From positions 124,001-188,000 of the forward strand of contig JANFXS010000003.1 in the NCBI GenBank assembly GCA_024460105.1: 64,000 nt of DNA, read 5' to 3'. Positions 7,314 through 15,918 of the stretch are shown piece by piece (position 1 is the first letter of the stretch; every line of letters begins with the position of its first letter). The notes under the pieces were generated by a model, which saw only the letters and a program-made list of their open reading frames with translations, was not told the origin of the DNA and did not search any database. The DNA comes from Anaerotignum faecicola. Lineage in GTDB: Bacteria > Bacillota > Clostridia > Lachnospirales > Anaerotignaceae. A program made the position numbers and the translations under genes.

Positions 7314-7883
7314 TTATACAAATTCATGTTTATATTTATAAGCAAGATATATAAATATAAAAATTCCAACTATATTAAACAAAAATATAATTTTCTGTTC
7401 TCCAAACACCTTGCTCCAATTAGTTTTAAAGATATTCAAAATATTGTATTCATATGAAATACTGTCTGTAACAAAATCTAAATTTGTATTTGCAGAAAAC
7501 CAGTACACATTTTGCTCGTCAACTAAGTCAAATACAATTTTAAATTCTTTTAAACCTTGGACGGCTTCAACCGCTTTTTTGTCAAAATTAAAAGGAATTA
7601 CAGCCTTGTTTCCCTCCAATACAAGCGGCGTCCTCTCGTTTTCAAATAAAATATCATTTCCGTTTTCATCCTGTATGTGATATGAAAATTTAACATTTTC
7701 ATTATAAAGATTCATATTATTAAATGTTACGGTAACATTACCAGATATTATATCTTGCGCCTGAATTTCTTTTATATCGGTTTCAATTACTGTATCGTGA
7801 TAATCTTCAGCCAATACAGGGATAATAAGATTTAAACTTAAAACGACAGACAGAACAAATAATAAAACCAATTTTTTAATCAT
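7314..7883 (-). CDS. Exported membrane-anchored protein of the polysaccharide operon, function unknown
   Basis: A 189-residue protein not recognised as a named family. A signal peptide (MIKKLVLLFVLSVVLSLNLIIPVLA, cleavage after ALA near residue 25) is followed by about 125 residues of predicted beta structure. A C-terminal transmembrane helix (IIFLFNIVGIFIFIYLAY) has lysine-rich cytoplasmic residues after it. The central part (VTVTFNNMNLYNENVKFSYHI) resembles the beta-sandwich glycan-binding domains appended to some Wzt ATPases, which this operon's Wzt lacks; that comparison is tentative. The ATG at 7883 follows GGTGAG; an upstream GTG at 7895 would overlap the preceding stop. Confidence 0.7.
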   Translation of the reverse strand: MIKKLVLLFVLSVVLSLNLIIPVLAEDYHDTVIETDIKEIQAQDIISGNVTVTFNNMNLYNENVKFSYHIQDENGNDILFENERTPLVLEGNKAVIPFNFDKKAVEAVQGLKEFKIVFDLVDEQNVYWFSANTNLDFVTDSISYEYNILNIFKTNWSKVFGEQKIIFLFNIVGIFIFIYLAYKYKHEFV

Positions 7884-7888
7884 CGATC

Positions 7889-10501
7889 TCACCACTCTTT
7901 ATCAAAAAGTATTTTATAGTACTGACCCGCTGCCTGTTTCCAATCCCAACTGAGAAGCGCAGAAGAAAATTTTTCCTGTCGGTTAAGATATTCTTTTTTA
8001 TTATCAATAGCTTCGCTGATACATTCTGAAAGCGATAAATAGTCCGTAGGCTCAAAAAGTAATATCTGACTGTTTTCACCAGAAAAACCACAGCTTTTCA
8101 TACGTTCTTCAACAACATCAATATTGCTAAGCACTAATGGAACTTTCATAAAAAGCGCTTCACATGCCTGCCACGGGAATCCGCCTTCAAATTTAGAAGT
8201 TACCGGAACTACCGAAGCATATTTATAAACACTGTAAAGCTCACTTTCAGAAATATTTCCTAAAGTAACAGTTCTATTATATAAATCAAAATTTTTAAGC
8301 AAATCATCAACTTCAGGCATGTCTTTTGGATTTCCGGTTAAAACAAGTTTAAGATCCGCATATTTGTTTTTAAGTTCATTAAACGCTCTTACTAAAGTCG
8401 ATATGTTCTTGTAAGGCCTAACCTGAGTAGGATAAAAAAGGTATCTCCCGCTTATATTAAACAGTTCCCTGACTTTATCCTCAGGCATAATTTTATTTTC
8501 TATATTGTCAGGTATATTTACAGGAAGATATACATAATAAGCATCTTCAGGCTTTAAATTCCTGATATATTTTAGTATTTGATTTTCCATTACTATTTTG
8601 CAGTTAGATGAGAACTTTGCACCATTCCTAACTAAGTTTTCAGCCCTGTATAGTATGTCCAAATGCCGTGATTTATAAAGTTTATCTCTTTTTAAAAAAT
8701 CATCATAATGTCTGGCAACGGCCATATCATGCGCAGGAACAAGTATCTTCTTTCCAGTAAAAACTACATTGTCAAGATAAACAATTAACGGCATAAAAAT
8801 ATCTGCTTTTGAAAATTCTCTTGCAACTAATGATAGATTATCTTTTACTTCATTAATATCTCCCATTTGCAATATATCCTTTTCGGAAACTTCAAATATA
8901 TCCATGAAATTTTTTTCGTGTATTAACTTAATTTTTTTACAAAATTCACAATTATTCAAAATTTCAGAAAAGCAATTTTCCATTTCACTTTCATTAAAAG
9001 AATATGACCAAACTTCAATATCTACATTAAAATGCTTTACAAGGTTTTCACACAAAAAAGAAATAAATCTTGCAATTCCTTCTCTATGCAAACCCGGAAC
9101 ATGATATAAAAATCCAGCCCATATTCCTAAAGTTCTGTTATTATCATCTGTTTTACTTTGACCATTAAGGATATCGCTAACTTTATTAATAATATGTTCA
9201 GTCGTAGCAGGAACTGAACTTTCATTTATATTCATTTCGCACAAATATTCCGACAACGAGTCTAAGATACTATCTTTGAATTCTGCAATATTATGCTCTG
9301 AATCAGCAGACTTGCAAAAATCCAGCAATCTTCTTACATATTCCTCAACAGAGCATTTTTCTTTAACAAAAGTTCCTGCCGCTGCGCCTTTATCAAAGTA
9401 TAAATTTAAATCGTTTTCCAGTACTTTTTTTAGTTCGTCTTTAACCATATCTTTATTGATTTTAATAACAACATTATCTGGCATCTCGCCATATATTCCG
9501 CTGTTAATCACGATAACAGGTTTTGAAAATGACATTTGCTCCAATAATGACAATGAGCAGACTTCCGAATTCGGATAACGCATGTTAATGCATATATCGG
9601 CATTACTAATTGCATATTCCATAACTTCTTGCGGCTGGTAACCCAATAAATGCAAACAACCTTTCAATTCATTCCTTGATAAATTTTCAAGTTTGTCTCC
9701 ATATTCGCCGCCATACGAACCAATGACAATATAACAAAATTTGCTTCTGAGTTCAGGACTTTCGCATAAAATCTCTGTTACTTTATCAATGTTTTTAACA
9801 GGATGAACTATACCGGTTGTTACAATTATACTTTTAGAATCATTTCTCGCATTTTCTACTATACTGATAATTTTTTCATCAGTACAGACAGGACTTTTTT
9901 TCTGTTTGCAAGGCAAATATGAAACACCAACAGGACCAGAGAAATTATCTTTGATTTTATCCGCAAAAAAATAAGCGTGAGTGAAAACCCCTTTGGCGTT
10001 CTCCAACAACGGTTCAATTAACTTATACTCACCTAAATATTTATATGCAGATATTGGATAAGTTCCTGAGTCGTATGCTTCTTGACAAAGCTGTTCAGCT
10101 TTTTGTCCATAATATTTTTTAAACATCAATTTATATGGCTCAAATCCGCTTGAAGCATTTCCTCCAAATTCAGGAAAAAGATAATATTGCTCCCAAAATC
10201 CAGACATAGTCTGATCGTGTATTACAACATATCCGCTTTTTTTAGAAAGCAAATCATATACCTCTCTATGGTAACCGGCAAAATTCCCCATATTATAAAA
10301 AATATGGTCATACTTATCTAATCTTTTAATGTCTGTGCTGCTGTTAAATTGTATCACATTTACAGAAGTTTCAATCAAATCTTCCGTTTCAAAAGCCCAT
10401 ATGTCTATATCACATTCTTTTGAAAGCTCTTCACATATTTCCCGTCCTACCATTCCAATGGCGCTTTTATTTGAAAAAGGAGTAACCCATGCTATTTTCA
10501 T
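7889..10501 (-). CDS. Two-domain GT4 glycosyltransferase
   Basis: An 870-residue protein made of two tandem GT-B glycosyltransferases. Domain 1 (about 1-400) begins MKIAWVTPFSNKSAIGM and contains the late block SEVCSLSLLEQMSFSKPVIV, a GT4-type nucleotide-sugar site. Domain 2 (about 460-870) starts at LGIWAGFLYHVPGLHREGIA and carries RYLFYPTQVRPYKN plus KFEGGFPWQACEAL, which fits EX7E-like active-site spacing. It probably adds two sugars or builds a repeating unit; substrates cannot be read from sequence. The start overlaps the preceding gene's stop by four bases (ATGA). Confidence 0.85.
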   Translation of the reverse strand: MKIAWVTPFSNKSAIGMVGREICEELSKECDIDIWAFETEDLIETSVNVIQFNSSTDIKRLDKYDHIFYNMGNFAGYHREVYDLLSKKSGYVVIHDQTMSGFWEQYYLFPEFGGNASSGFEPYKLMFKKYYGQKAEQLCQEAYDSGTYPISAYKYLGEYKLIEPLLENAKGVFTHAYFFADKIKDNFSGPVGVSYLPCKQKKSPVCTDEKIISIVENARNDSKSIIVTTGIVHPVKNIDKVTEILCESPELRSKFCYIVIGSYGGEYGDKLENLSRNELKGCLHLLGYQPQEVMEYAISNADICINMRYPNSEVCSLSLLEQMSFSKPVIVINSGIYGEMPDNVVIKINKDMVKDELKKVLENDLNLYFDKGAAAGTFVKEKCSVEEYVRRLLDFCKSADSEHNIAEFKDSILDSLSEYLCEMNINESSVPATTEHIINKVSDILNGQSKTDDNNRTLGIWAGFLYHVPGLHREGIARFISFLCENLVKHFNVDIEVWSYSFNESEMENCFSEILNNCEFCKKIKLIHEKNFMDIFEVSEKDILQMGDINEVKDNLSLVAREFSKADIFMPLIVYLDNVVFTGKKILVPAHDMAVARHYDDFLKRDKLYKSRHLDILYRAENLVRNGAKFSSNCKIVMENQILKYIRNLKPEDAYYVYLPVNIPDNIENKIMPEDKVRELFNISGRYLFYPTQVRPYKNISTLVRAFNELKNKYADLKLVLTGNPKDMPEVDDLLKNFDLYNRTVTLGNISESELYSVYKYASVVPVTSKFEGGFPWQACEALFMKVPLVLSNIDVVEERMKSCGFSGENSQILLFEPTDYLSLSECISEAIDNKKEYLNRQEKFSSALLSWDWKQAAGQYYKILFDKEW

Positions 10502-11532
10502 AACAATAACCTCCGTATCGTTTCATCCCAGGTAATATTCCTGCTAACAATTTCATTTCTAGCAGCTTTTCCCATTTTTTCTGTATTTTTTCTTTCGTAA
10601 TATAGTTTGTCCATTGCAGCGGCAACTGATATAGGTGTTGGCTCCACAAAATATCCGGTAACACCGTCTTCAATTAATTCAACTGTGCCACCTGAGTCAT
10701 AACACGTTATAACCGGCTTAGATGAATAAAAGCTTTCCATAGAAACAAAACCATATGAGTCCTCTTTATATGCAAGATAAAGACATCCCAGACATTTTGA
10801 CATTTTATTTATTTTTTCTTCATCTGAAACCCAGCGATTTTCCATTATTATCTTATCGCTAAGATTATTATCTTTGATAAATTTATTTAAAGAATTCAAA
10901 TATTCCGGTTCATTGCATTGACCGTCAATTATTAATTTAATTTCGCTTTTAACATATTTCATAGCCTCGACTGCCAGATGTTGTCTTTTAAGACTTGTTA
11001 TCCTGCTTGGATAATAAATAAAATCCCCATATTCTTCACAAAAATATTTTTCCCATTCTTTAAGTGGAGGCGGAAGAACAACTGAATTTAAATCGTTATA
11101 TTTTTTAAGCCTGTTTGTTACTTCATAAGCATTTGTATATACCAAATATGAGTTGCTTATATATTTTGTATCACAAAATGTGATTATATCTTTTAGTGCA
11201 ATTCCTATATTGTCATTTATGATACCATATTCTTTGTTATAAAGCTCATACACTTGACGAAATTGATGAAAAAACCACAACACTTTTTTACGATGAACAA
11301 CATAAAATGCAGGAAATTTAAAAGCAATAACCCTGTCATAGTCGCTAAAATCTAACAGTCTTGACGCTAAAATCGTATTAATTAAAGGAAGTTTAAAGTC
11401 ATCAGGAAAAGGTATCCTAAATAAAGTGACCTTATTTTCTCTTTTACACAATTCATTATATAAATCATCAACCAATATTTCAGCGCCACCCCTAACAAAA
11501 GGCGACATTGTATTTACAAGTGCAATTTTCAT
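10498..11532 (-). CDS. GT4 family glycosyltransferase
   Basis: A 344-residue GT-B enzyme. The N-terminal Rossmann start MKIALVNTMSPFVRGGAEILV contains the glycine loop of GT4 enzymes. The C-terminal catalytic block DSYGFVSMESFYSSKPVITC keeps acidic residues at DX7E spacing and is followed by GGTVELIEDGVTGYFVEP. It overlaps its neighbours by four bases on each side. Its N-terminal half resembles the next upstream gene (compare RLLDFSDYDRVIAFKFPA with RLLDVHSCDMLITVGYPA), so the two arose by duplication. Confidence 0.88.
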   Translation of the reverse strand: MKIALVNTMSPFVRGGAEILVDDLYNELCKRENKVTLFRIPFPDDFKLPLINTILASRLLDFSDYDRVIAFKFPAFYVVHRKKVLWFFHQFRQVYELYNKEYGIINDNIGIALKDIITFCDTKYISNSYLVYTNAYEVTNRLKKYNDLNSVVLPPPLKEWEKYFCEEYGDFIYYPSRITSLKRQHLAVEAMKYVKSEIKLIIDGQCNEPEYLNSLNKFIKDNNLSDKIIMENRWVSDEEKINKMSKCLGCLYLAYKEDSYGFVSMESFYSSKPVITCYDSGGTVELIEDGVTGYFVEPTPISVAAAMDKLYYERKNTEKMGKAARNEIVSRNITWDETIRRLLL

Positions 11533-12518
11533 AATAAAATCAGCCTTTCAGCAAAAATCCCTAATTCATTTGGCCTGTATGCATTTTTATTTCGTTTTAA
11601 ACCAAAAATTAATTTATCTGTTATTAAATTATACTCATTAATATCTACACATTTTCTGTTATCATAACTATTTAATAATTCAGCAGAGCCGCCACAGTCC
11701 TCCATGTAAATAATCGGAATACCGTTGCCCATTCCTTTTATTATTCCATTAGAAATTCTTCTCATTTTATAATCTGTAACAATATAAGCCAGAGAATTTT
11801 TATAGTCCTCTATTGACGCTTTAGAATATATAATTTTAATTTTATTCTCTAATCCATCTTCCAAAATCCATTTTTCAAATGTTTCTTTATAAACAATATC
11901 GGTATCAGGAATAAAAACTTTTAATTTAATATCTTTAAGCTTTGTCATTAATTGAATTAATAGTTCCGGCCTTTGGAACGGCAAAAGATTTGTTTCAGAC
12001 ATAATATATTTTTCACCTGTTAATTTTTCTATATTATTATTTTCATAATCTAATATAGGACAATATAACGTCTCGGCCTTTATCCCAATTCGTGCAGACA
12101 AATCTTCAGAGAGAATCTGGGAATTACACACAATTTTTTTTGCAGAAGAAAGAACTTCTGTATCAATTTTATGTATCGTATCTCTTATATTAAGATACTG
12201 GTTATTACATAAAATTCCAAATTCACTGTCCCAGTATTCCCAATAATGCGGCACAATATCAAACAGATAAGATATTTTATTATTATGTTCCAGCATACAA
12301 GCGGGATAACCAACAGTTATAAGCATATCACAGCTATGAACATCCAATAGCCTGTACGCAAGTATTTGATCAGGCAACGTAAGAAAATTTCTTGAAAATG
12401 GCAAAAGAAAGGTGTCCACTTCATGTTCCTTTTTAAGCTCATTTTCTAATGCTTTTACAAGCGCCCATTCTTCATAGCCTTCGCTTCCAATAACACTTCC
12501 AGCTATTAAAATTTTCAT
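11529..12518 (-). CDS. GT4-like glycosyltransferase homologue lacking the acidic catalytic pair
   Basis: A 329-residue protein with the GT-B fold outline (MKILIAGSVIGSEGYEEWAL start) and clear similarity to the neighbouring 344-residue enzyme. At the active-site position, where the neighbour has YKEDSYGFVSME, this protein has YKMRRISNGIIK, so both acidic residues are replaced by basic ones. It may be inactive, act as a partner subunit or use another mechanism. The ribosome binding site AAGGAGGTCATAA precedes the ATG, which overlaps the methyltransferase stop. Confidence 0.75.
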   Translation of the reverse strand: MKILIAGSVIGSEGYEEWALVKALENELKKEHEVDTFLLPFSRNFLTLPDQILAYRLLDVHSCDMLITVGYPACMLEHNNKISYLFDIVPHYWEYWDSEFGILCNNQYLNIRDTIHKIDTEVLSSAKKIVCNSQILSEDLSARIGIKAETLYCPILDYENNNIEKLTGEKYIMSETNLLPFQRPELLIQLMTKLKDIKLKVFIPDTDIVYKETFEKWILEDGLENKIKIIYSKASIEDYKNSLAYIVTDYKMRRISNGIIKGMGNGIPIIYMEDCGGSAELLNSYDNRKCVDINEYNLITDKLIFGLKRNKNAYRPNELGIFAERLILL

Positions 12519-14329
12519 TTATGACCTCCTTGCTTTTTTGCTATTATACAATAGCCTTCATAACTGCATAATATATTCTGAGTTTTTTCCCCATTGCCCA
12601 ATGGCGCGTAAAATTCTAAAACTATATCCGTAAATCCGCACAGTTCCAGCAATAACTTGTATGCATCAGGTGCGGGTAATTGAATATGCGAGGGATCTAC
12701 TTTAATAGTGCCCAAACGAGAAAAACAATATGGATTAACAGTTTCCATAACAAAACAGCCATTTTTATCAATTTTTTTATAAATAAGAAAACAAAGATCA
12801 AACATTTCCTCAAAAGGAATATGTTCAACTACTTGAAACATTGTAACTCCAGATAAAGAATTGTCTTCTAATGTGCTGAGATAATTCTGCGCACTGTCTA
12901 TTACTACATTATAATTAAGATCTATAGCTGTCTTTACACTCGCCGAATTATAATCTACACCAATCGCTTTCATATTTTTCTCAGCCATTATTTCTAAAAA
13001 TTCACCCCTACCGCATCCAATATCTACAAATGGCTTTTCGCAACAATTTTTATATGCTTCTTCAATATATTTTATATACGGCTGAATACTATTTTTAACA
13101 GCTTCACGACTTCCTCTAAATAATTCTGCCATAAAATAATAATATTTATCTTTTTCAGAAAAAGCACTTATATCATTTTCATTCACATTTTCCATGGCTT
13201 TGTCTAAGTATGATTTTAAATCTAAGCTTCCGTTCGTAATCAGTCTGTCGGGGATTTTCCTATTAATATATTCTAAACTTGAAAAATTTACAGATAATTT
13301 ATCAAGTTTTTCATGCAAGCTGGTTATATACTCAGCTTCTTTATCAAGCTTTTCATGTAAACTGATTATATACCCAGCTTCTTTATTAATTTTCTCTTCC
13401 AAAGTAATTCTATGCTCAATCTCATTGTCAATCTTTTTATACATATTAGCAATATTTTCAGTTTCAAATTTAATTTTTTCGTTTAAAGCAGAAATATTAT
13501 TTGCCTGCTTATCAAATTTATCATGTAAATCATTTAATAAATCCTGTATTACTATCTTTAATTTAATTTCGTTATTATACAATTCATCATATAATAAATA
13601 GTATTTTTTATTTTCTAAATATAAACTATCAAGCCTTTTTATGATATCAATATTAACTCCCAAACTTTGGGCATTAGCGAATTTAAAAGTATTCTCCAAC
13701 TCACCAATTCTATCATATACTTCACTAACTTGCCCGTAAATAGTAAATACCGAAAAAAAACGTCCAATAATTGGAACTTTCCTTATCTTGTTTTTATTTA
13801 CATAACGCTTAAATTCGCTCCTATATTTTTCCAAATTAAGGATCTGTATTCTATTATTAAATTCAGGAGAACTTGCAATTATATACACTATAGCCCCTCT
13901 GCTAGCGCCGTTACGCATTGCAGCCATACATGACGCCATTCCTTCATCGTCGACATGCCTTCCAAGCATAACCTCATACATTTTCGCAATAAAATCAGCT
14001 TTATAATATCCAAAATAAGGTGTCAGATCCAGTGTATTTTCAATATTATTAATAGCCTCTTTTAACATACGATTTTTAGTTTTTATAATTCTATCTCCCA
14101 AAAACGGTATTTTTTTTAAGGTTTCTTTATTTTCAAACGCTATTTTTACAAGTTTTCCTTTTAATCCATGTTTTGTATTTAAAATATACCTTTCAGCATC
14201 GGAGGACGAAAGTCCCCTAATTTCAATATGCTTTTTTTGGAATTGTTCATGGCAATATATGTCGTCATTTAAATTATGATTGGCTAATAACTTATTTCTT
14301 ATATATTTCTTGCTTAAATTATTTCCCAT
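12515..14329 (-). CDS. DUF4214, coiled-coil and SAM-methyltransferase fusion protein
   Basis: A 604-residue three-part protein. Residues about 105-165 fit DUF4214 (DFIAKMYEVMLGRHVDDEG, then SRGAIVYIIASSPEF). Residues about 240-350 are a charged coiled coil with repeats of about 15 residues ending in LHEKLDKEAEYITSLHEKLDK-type units. Residues about 400-590 are a class I methyltransferase with motif I DIGCGRGEFL at 436-445 and an FRGSREAVK lead-in typical of polysaccharide-capping enzymes. In E. coli WbdD, a methyltransferase on a coiled coil stops chain growth before ABC export. The wzt and wzm genes directly upstream support such a role here, by inference. The ATG follows AGGAGAAGAGT. Confidence 0.8.
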   Translation of the reverse strand: MGNNLSKKYIRNKLLANHNLNDDIYCHEQFQKKHIEIRGLSSSDAERYILNTKHGLKGKLVKIAFENKETLKKIPFLGDRIIKTKNRMLKEAINNIENTLDLTPYFGYYKADFIAKMYEVMLGRHVDDEGMASCMAAMRNGASRGAIVYIIASSPEFNNRIQILNLEKYRSEFKRYVNKNKIRKVPIIGRFFSVFTIYGQVSEVYDRIGELENTFKFANAQSLGVNIDIIKRLDSLYLENKKYYLLYDELYNNEIKLKIVIQDLLNDLHDKFDKQANNISALNEKIKFETENIANMYKKIDNEIEHRITLEEKINKEAGYIISLHEKLDKEAEYITSLHEKLDKLSVNFSSLEYINRKIPDRLITNGSLDLKSYLDKAMENVNENDISAFSEKDKYYYFMAELFRGSREAVKNSIQPYIKYIEEAYKNCCEKPFVDIGCGRGEFLEIMAEKNMKAIGVDYNSASVKTAIDLNYNVVIDSAQNYLSTLEDNSLSGVTMFQVVEHIPFEEMFDLCFLIYKKIDKNGCFVMETVNPYCFSRLGTIKVDPSHIQLPAPDAYKLLLELCGFTDIVLEFYAPLGNGEKTQNILCSYEGYCIIAKKQGGHK

Positions 14330-14338
14330 ACTCTTCTC

Positions 14339-15088
14339 CTAAATTCCCATGGCTGTATTATAGGCGTTTATTACTTCTTCAACGTTACCGTCCATTTTAA
14401 TCAATCCATGATCCATCCAAATTACCCTGTTGCACAATTCCCTTACTGCCGAAAAATCATGAGATACAAACACAAGTATTTTTGCGCTTTCAACAAGTCC
14501 GGTAATTCGATTTTTAGCTTTTTGGGCGAATTTTGCATCCCCGGCGCCAAAAACTTCGTCAAGTAAAAGTATATCTCCTTCAACCATTGTCGATATAGCA
14601 AACGCAAGCCTTACAATCATACCCGATGAATACGACTTCACAGGATAATCTATAAACTCCCCAAGTTCGGCAAAATTAATGATATCATTTGTTTTTTCCT
14701 GTATGCTTTTCGGCGTTTCCCCAAGCAAAAGTCCCCTATAAGCAATATTTTCACGCCCTGTTGCATCTATTTCAAAACCAACCGATAAATCAAACAGGCT
14801 TTGTATATTGCCGTTTACGGAAATTTCTCCTCCCGTAATGGGATATATTCCTGATAAAGCTTTTAACAAAGTGCTTTTACCCGCCCCATTATGCCCTATA
14901 ACACCTATACGGTCGCCTACTTTTGCTTCAAAGCTTATTCCCCTTAAAGCATGTACATCGTGAAGAACTTTCTGAGGCTTTTGTAATTTTATAAGTTCAA
15001 ATACAGTCTGCTTTAATGTCTTTCGGTTATAAACAGTAGACGGATAATCCAAATATACATCTTTAACAGACATACTGATTTCTTCCAT
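14339..15088 (-). CDS. Polysaccharide ABC exporter ATP-binding protein (Wzt/TagH type)
   Basis: A 249-residue ATPase of the surface-polysaccharide export class. Walker A GHNGAGKST is at about residues 56-64, the signature YSSGMIVRLAF near 146-156, Walker B GDILLLDEVF near 163-172 and the switch histidine in SHDFSAVREL near 197. It stops soon after the ATPase core, so the C-terminal glycan-binding domain found in O9a-type Wzt is absent. The ATG at 15088 has GGAGG five bases upstream; an in-frame GTG at 15100 is less likely. It lies 14 bp from the permease gene. Confidence 0.92.
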   Translation of the reverse strand: MEEISMSVKDVYLDYPSTVYNRKTLKQTVFELIKLQKPQKVLHDVHALRGISFEAKVGDRIGVIGHNGAGKSTLLKALSGIYPITGGEISVNGNIQSLFDLSVGFEIDATGRENIAYRGLLLGETPKSIQEKTNDIINFAELGEFIDYPVKSYSSGMIVRLAFAISTMVEGDILLLDEVFGAGDAKFAQKAKNRITGLVESAKILVFVSHDFSAVRELCNRVIWMDHGLIKMDGNVEEVINAYNTAMGI

Positions 15089-15102
15089 AAATTCCTCCAC
15101 AA

Positions 15103-15918
15103 TTACAAATAATAAATCACAGATTTTTCATATTTCTTATTTACCGACCATGCCGCAATCAACAGCAGCAAAGAAACTCCGGCGCAGTATACATAACTCT
15201 CAGCGTTTGCAAAATACCCGTTTAAAAACGGTTCCCTTATTAACAGCAAAAAGTGTGTTATGGGATTTACAAGGAAGAAGGTATGCAGCAGATCATTGCT
15301 TAAAAACATTTCTTCTTTGAAAAATACAGGCGATAAGTACCATAAAAACTGCATTACCAAGCTCATTACATAAGGATAATCCCTATACCTAACATACAAA
15401 TGGCTTGAAATAATTGATATAGACCAAGCGGCTACAAAATAAATTATTGAAGTTAAAGGGATTGAAACAACAGCAATAACAATATTTTGCGGATACACAA
15501 AAACAGTCCATATAATCAGTCCTAAAGAGGCTATAACAAAGTTTATAATAGAAACAAGCGCAGCCCTAATAGGATAAATTATAATAGGGTGTGAAAACTG
15601 CTTAATATAAGATTCGGCCTGCATAAACGAACCTCCGTTCCCTATAACCGCCGCTGAAATAATATCCCATACAAGTATACCGGAAAGAATATATGGGGCA
15701 TACGTCTTTATGTCCTGCTTAAATATATAACTGAATACAAACGCTATTATAGCAGTAAGCAGGAGAGGCTGAAGTATAGTCCATAATAATCCGAGAACTG
15801 AACGCCTGAATTTAAATTTAACGTCCCATCTGACAAGATGAACCAAAAAATATCTTGCCTTGTACATTCTTTTTAAATATTCTTTAAAGTTTTCCATAAA
15901 AACATTCAATCCAATCAC
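15103..15918 (-). CDS. Polysaccharide ABC exporter permease (Wzm/TagG type)
   Basis: A 271-residue ABC-2-type membrane protein with six predicted helices. The family lead-in RWDVKFKFRRSVLGLLWTILQPLL is near residues 29-52, with an SPVFF segment before the last periplasmic turn. It partners the ATPase encoded next door to export a lipid-linked glycan. The start is ambiguous: a GTG at 15918 overlaps the preceding stop (GTGA) and suggests coupling, while an ATG at 15897 is seven codons downstream. Confidence 0.92.
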   Translation of the reverse strand: MIGLNVFMENFKEYLKRMYKARYFLVHLVRWDVKFKFRRSVLGLLWTILQPLLLTAIIAFVFSYIFKQDIKTYAPYILSGILVWDIISAAVIGNGGSFMQAESYIKQFSHPIIIYPIRAALVSIINFVIASLGLIIWTVFVYPQNIVIAVVSIPLTSIIYFVAAWSISIISSHLYVRYRDYPYVMSLVMQFLWYLSPVFFKEEMFLSNDLLHTFFLVNPITHFLLLIREPFLNGYFANAESYVYCAGVSLLLLIAAWSVNKKYEKSVIYYL

